From Dehalococcoidia bacterium (GTDB taxonomy: Bacteria > Chloroflexota > Dehalococcoidia > JACPQF01), in the NCBI GenBank assembly GCA_030650265.1, contig JAUSEJ010000979.1, forward strand, positions 1 through 7,519: 7,519 bases of DNA, written 5' to 3'. Below are positions 6,621 through 7,519 of the stretch, piece after piece. The stretch's first letter is position 1, and each line of letters opens with the position of its first letter. A model generated the notes under the pieces. The model saw only the letters and a program-made list of their open reading frames with translations, was not told the origin of the DNA and searched no databases. A program made the position numbers and the translations under genes.

Positions 6621-6635
6621 GAAGTATCCGCCTTG
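6577..6635 (-). promoter_or_regulatory. Inverted repeat in the sdh leader that could hide the short ORF's ribosome site
   Basis: CAAGGCGGA (minus strand, 6627-6635) is perfectly complementary to TCCGCCTTG (minus strand, 6577-6585), separated by 41 nt. The first arm contains the AAGGCGG ribosome site of the 32-codon ORF; the second lies within that ORF, over its Pro-Pro-Trp codons. If both are transcribed, pairing would occlude the ribosome site. Nine base pairs across a 41-nt loop is only moderately stable, so a regulatory role is speculative. Confidence 0.4.
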
Positions 6636-6638
6636 AAG

Positions 6639-6667
6639 ATTCTACACCCACGAGAATGAGATGTCAA
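6639..6667 (-). promoter_or_regulatory. Sigma-70-like promoter for the sdh operon
   Basis: On the minus strand TTGACA (6662-6667) is a perfect -35 box. It is followed after exactly 17 nt by TAGAAT (6639-6644), which matches the TATAAT -10 consensus at five of six positions. Transcription would start near 6632-6634, about 115 nt before the sdhA ATG and about 13 nt before the ATG of the 32-codon ORF. It points toward sdhA and is the best promoter match in the divergent 190-nt spacer (6621-6809). The remainder of that spacer, on the YkgJ side, shows no convincing signal. Confidence 0.65.
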
Positions 6668-6809
6668 CAGGGCTTCGGTAACAGTTATTTATGATTCAAC
6701 ACGCTCGCTTCTTGGGTCCTTCAGCGGAAGGGGATATGGAGTGCAGTTAGTAGAGCCGCGAGAAGCCCATTGACATGAGGGAGTACAATTTCACTGGGCC
6801 TTCATCTCA

Positions 6810-7355
6810 ATGAATGATCATTTGCGGGAGTTCACCTACGTGGAGGAGCAAGTCGGGTCCATCTGCCTCGCCTGCGGGTTGTGCTGTAACGGCGTCCTGC
6901 ACGCCTATGCCGTCATCGACGCCGATGATGTCGAACGTGTCACCTCTCTCGACCTGCCGGTCGAGACATTTGGCACTCAACTCGTCTTTCGCCAACCCTG
7001 CCCGCTCTACCATGAACAGAAATGTTCGGCTTACGCAAACCGTCCTCGCGTCTGCCAGGGGTACCGGTGTAAGCTCCTCAAGGAGCTGCATAGCGGCGCA
7101 GTAGCATTGGAACAGGTGGCGCAGCTAGTCGAAGGGGCGCATAAAATACATGCCGATGTTGTCGCTCAACTGCCTGCCGGCTACCTGTTCGCCCAACTGT
7201 GGCAGGACCTGGATCGCGATTATGATTCCGGACGCGGCCTTTTCGGATCGCTGGAGCAGCGCCAGACCAACGCGCCACTGCTTCTCAACGTCGGGATATT
7301 GAGGTTCTACCTGGACAGACATTTTGGCAGGACAAGGGGAGGCAAATCGGAATGA
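6810..7355 (+). CDS. YkgJ-type CxxCxxCC cysteine-cluster protein
   Basis: A 181-residue soluble protein with the CxxCxxCC signature: C19-x2-C22-x2-C25-C26 near the N-terminus, then C64 (in QPCPLY), C72 (KCSAY), and C82 and C87 (RPRVCQGYRC). Eight cysteines in this order are diagnostic of the family thought to chelate zinc or iron, perhaps as an Fe-S site. Its biochemical role is not established. The C-terminal half (about 90-181) has no cysteine and appears helical. There is no signal peptide or membrane segment. ATG at 6810-6812; no good ribosome site precedes it (nearest GGAG is about 27 nt away), and no other in-frame Met follows. It is divergent from the sdh operon across a shared spacer. 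Next to an enzyme rich in iron-sulfur clusters, a metal-handling or maturation role is attractive, but that is inference from position only. Confidence 0.88.
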   Translation: MNDHLREFTYVEEQVGSICLACGLCCNGVLHAYAVIDADDVERVTSLDLPVETFGTQLVFRQPCPLYHEQKCSAYANRPRVCQGYRCKLLKELHSGAVALEQVAQLVEGAHKIHADVVAQLPAGYLFAQLWQDLDRDYDSGRGLFGSLEQRQTNAPLLLNVGILRFYLDRHFGRTRGGKSE

Positions 7356-7453
7356 TCCTTGTCACCCCTTATCGGCGCGCCCTCAAGCGTCAGCTTAGAG
7401 AATGTCTAAATCTCATGGCCTATTTTGGTTGGCGGCGTCCCCGTTCTGCCTAA
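7352..7453 (+). CDS. Possible 33-residue basic small ORF overlapping the YkgJ-type gene
   Basis: An ATG at 7352-7354 overlaps the TGA of the preceding gene (ATGA). It opens 33 codons to TAA at 7451-7453. A purine-rich GGGGAGG (near 7336-7342) lies about 9 nt upstream and could serve as a ribosome site. The peptide starts MILVTPYRRALKRQLREC and ends YFGWRRPRSA; it has eight Arg and one Lys. The coupled start and ribosome site are typical of real operon genes, but the ORF is short and compositionally unremarkable for GC-rich DNA. I do not recognise it, and a chance ORF is a serious alternative. Confidence 0.25.
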   Translation: MILVTPYRRALKRQLRECLNLMAYFGWRRPRSA

Positions 7454-7519
7454 AGGCTCCAGCAAATCAGGAAGCTGATTTAGTCGTCAGCCCATTAACC
7501 TTGAGTCCGGTAGAACACT

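Noticed and set aside
6770..6789. TTGACA (6770-6775) and TACAAT (6784-6789) as a promoter for the YkgJ-type gene
   Set aside because: The boxes are only 8 nt apart, far from the usual 16-18 nt, and neither has a good partner at correct distance.
7464..7481. Small hairpin AAATCAG-GAAG-CTGATTT as a terminator
   Set aside because: The stem is 7 bp and mostly A/T, and no T-tract follows, so a rho-independent terminator is not supported.

Overview
The window looks like a GC-rich bacterial chromosome fragment from an organism that runs acyl-CoA oxidation together with an unusual succinate dehydrogenase/fumarate reductase. The best guess is a Chloroflexota member (Dehalococcoidia-like). This rests on overall gene flavour: expanded acyl-CoA dehydrogenases, a soluble-type SDH with a CCG-domain subunit, and purine-rich hairpin spacers. 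No phylogenetic marker is present, so the assignment is only an inference.

Layout, read along the minus strand. A sigma-70-like promoter (6639-6667) precedes a short unannotated-type ORF (6522-6620, 32 codons). Its stop lies 3 nt before sdhA (4851-6518), which is followed by sdhB (3902-4846) and a heterodisulfide-reductase-B-like CCG subunit (3027-3905). These genes are tightly packed: a 4-nt gap between sdhA and sdhB, and an ATGA overlap between sdhB and the CCG gene. After only 34 nt come tandem paralogous acyl-CoA dehydrogenase genes: 1787-2992, 441-1646, and a third that runs off the left edge (1-334). The two spacers between the paralogs hold related purine-rich inverted repeats (359-435 and 1697-1781). 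On the plus strand, divergent from the operon, lies a CxxCxxCC (YkgJ-type) cysteine-cluster protein gene (6810-7355). A possible 33-codon ORF overlaps its stop. The last ~65 nt contain nothing convincing.

Working model. SdhA (covalent FAD, complete fumarate/succinate active site), SdhB (one [2Fe-2S] and probably two [4Fe-4S] clusters) and the CCG subunit (two full CCG motifs) form a type-E / thiol:fumarate-reductase-like complex. No SdhC/SdhD membrane anchor is encoded here. The acyl-CoA dehydrogenases lie downstream in the same direction with no visible promoter between, so fatty- or other acyl-CoA oxidation and succinate/fumarate redox chemistry may be co-expressed and meet at the quinone pool. 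The two points most worth following up are the 32-residue Trp/Arg-rich ORF with its own promoter and near-consensus ribosome site directly before sdhA, and the mosaic similarity pattern among the three acyl-CoA dehydrogenases.
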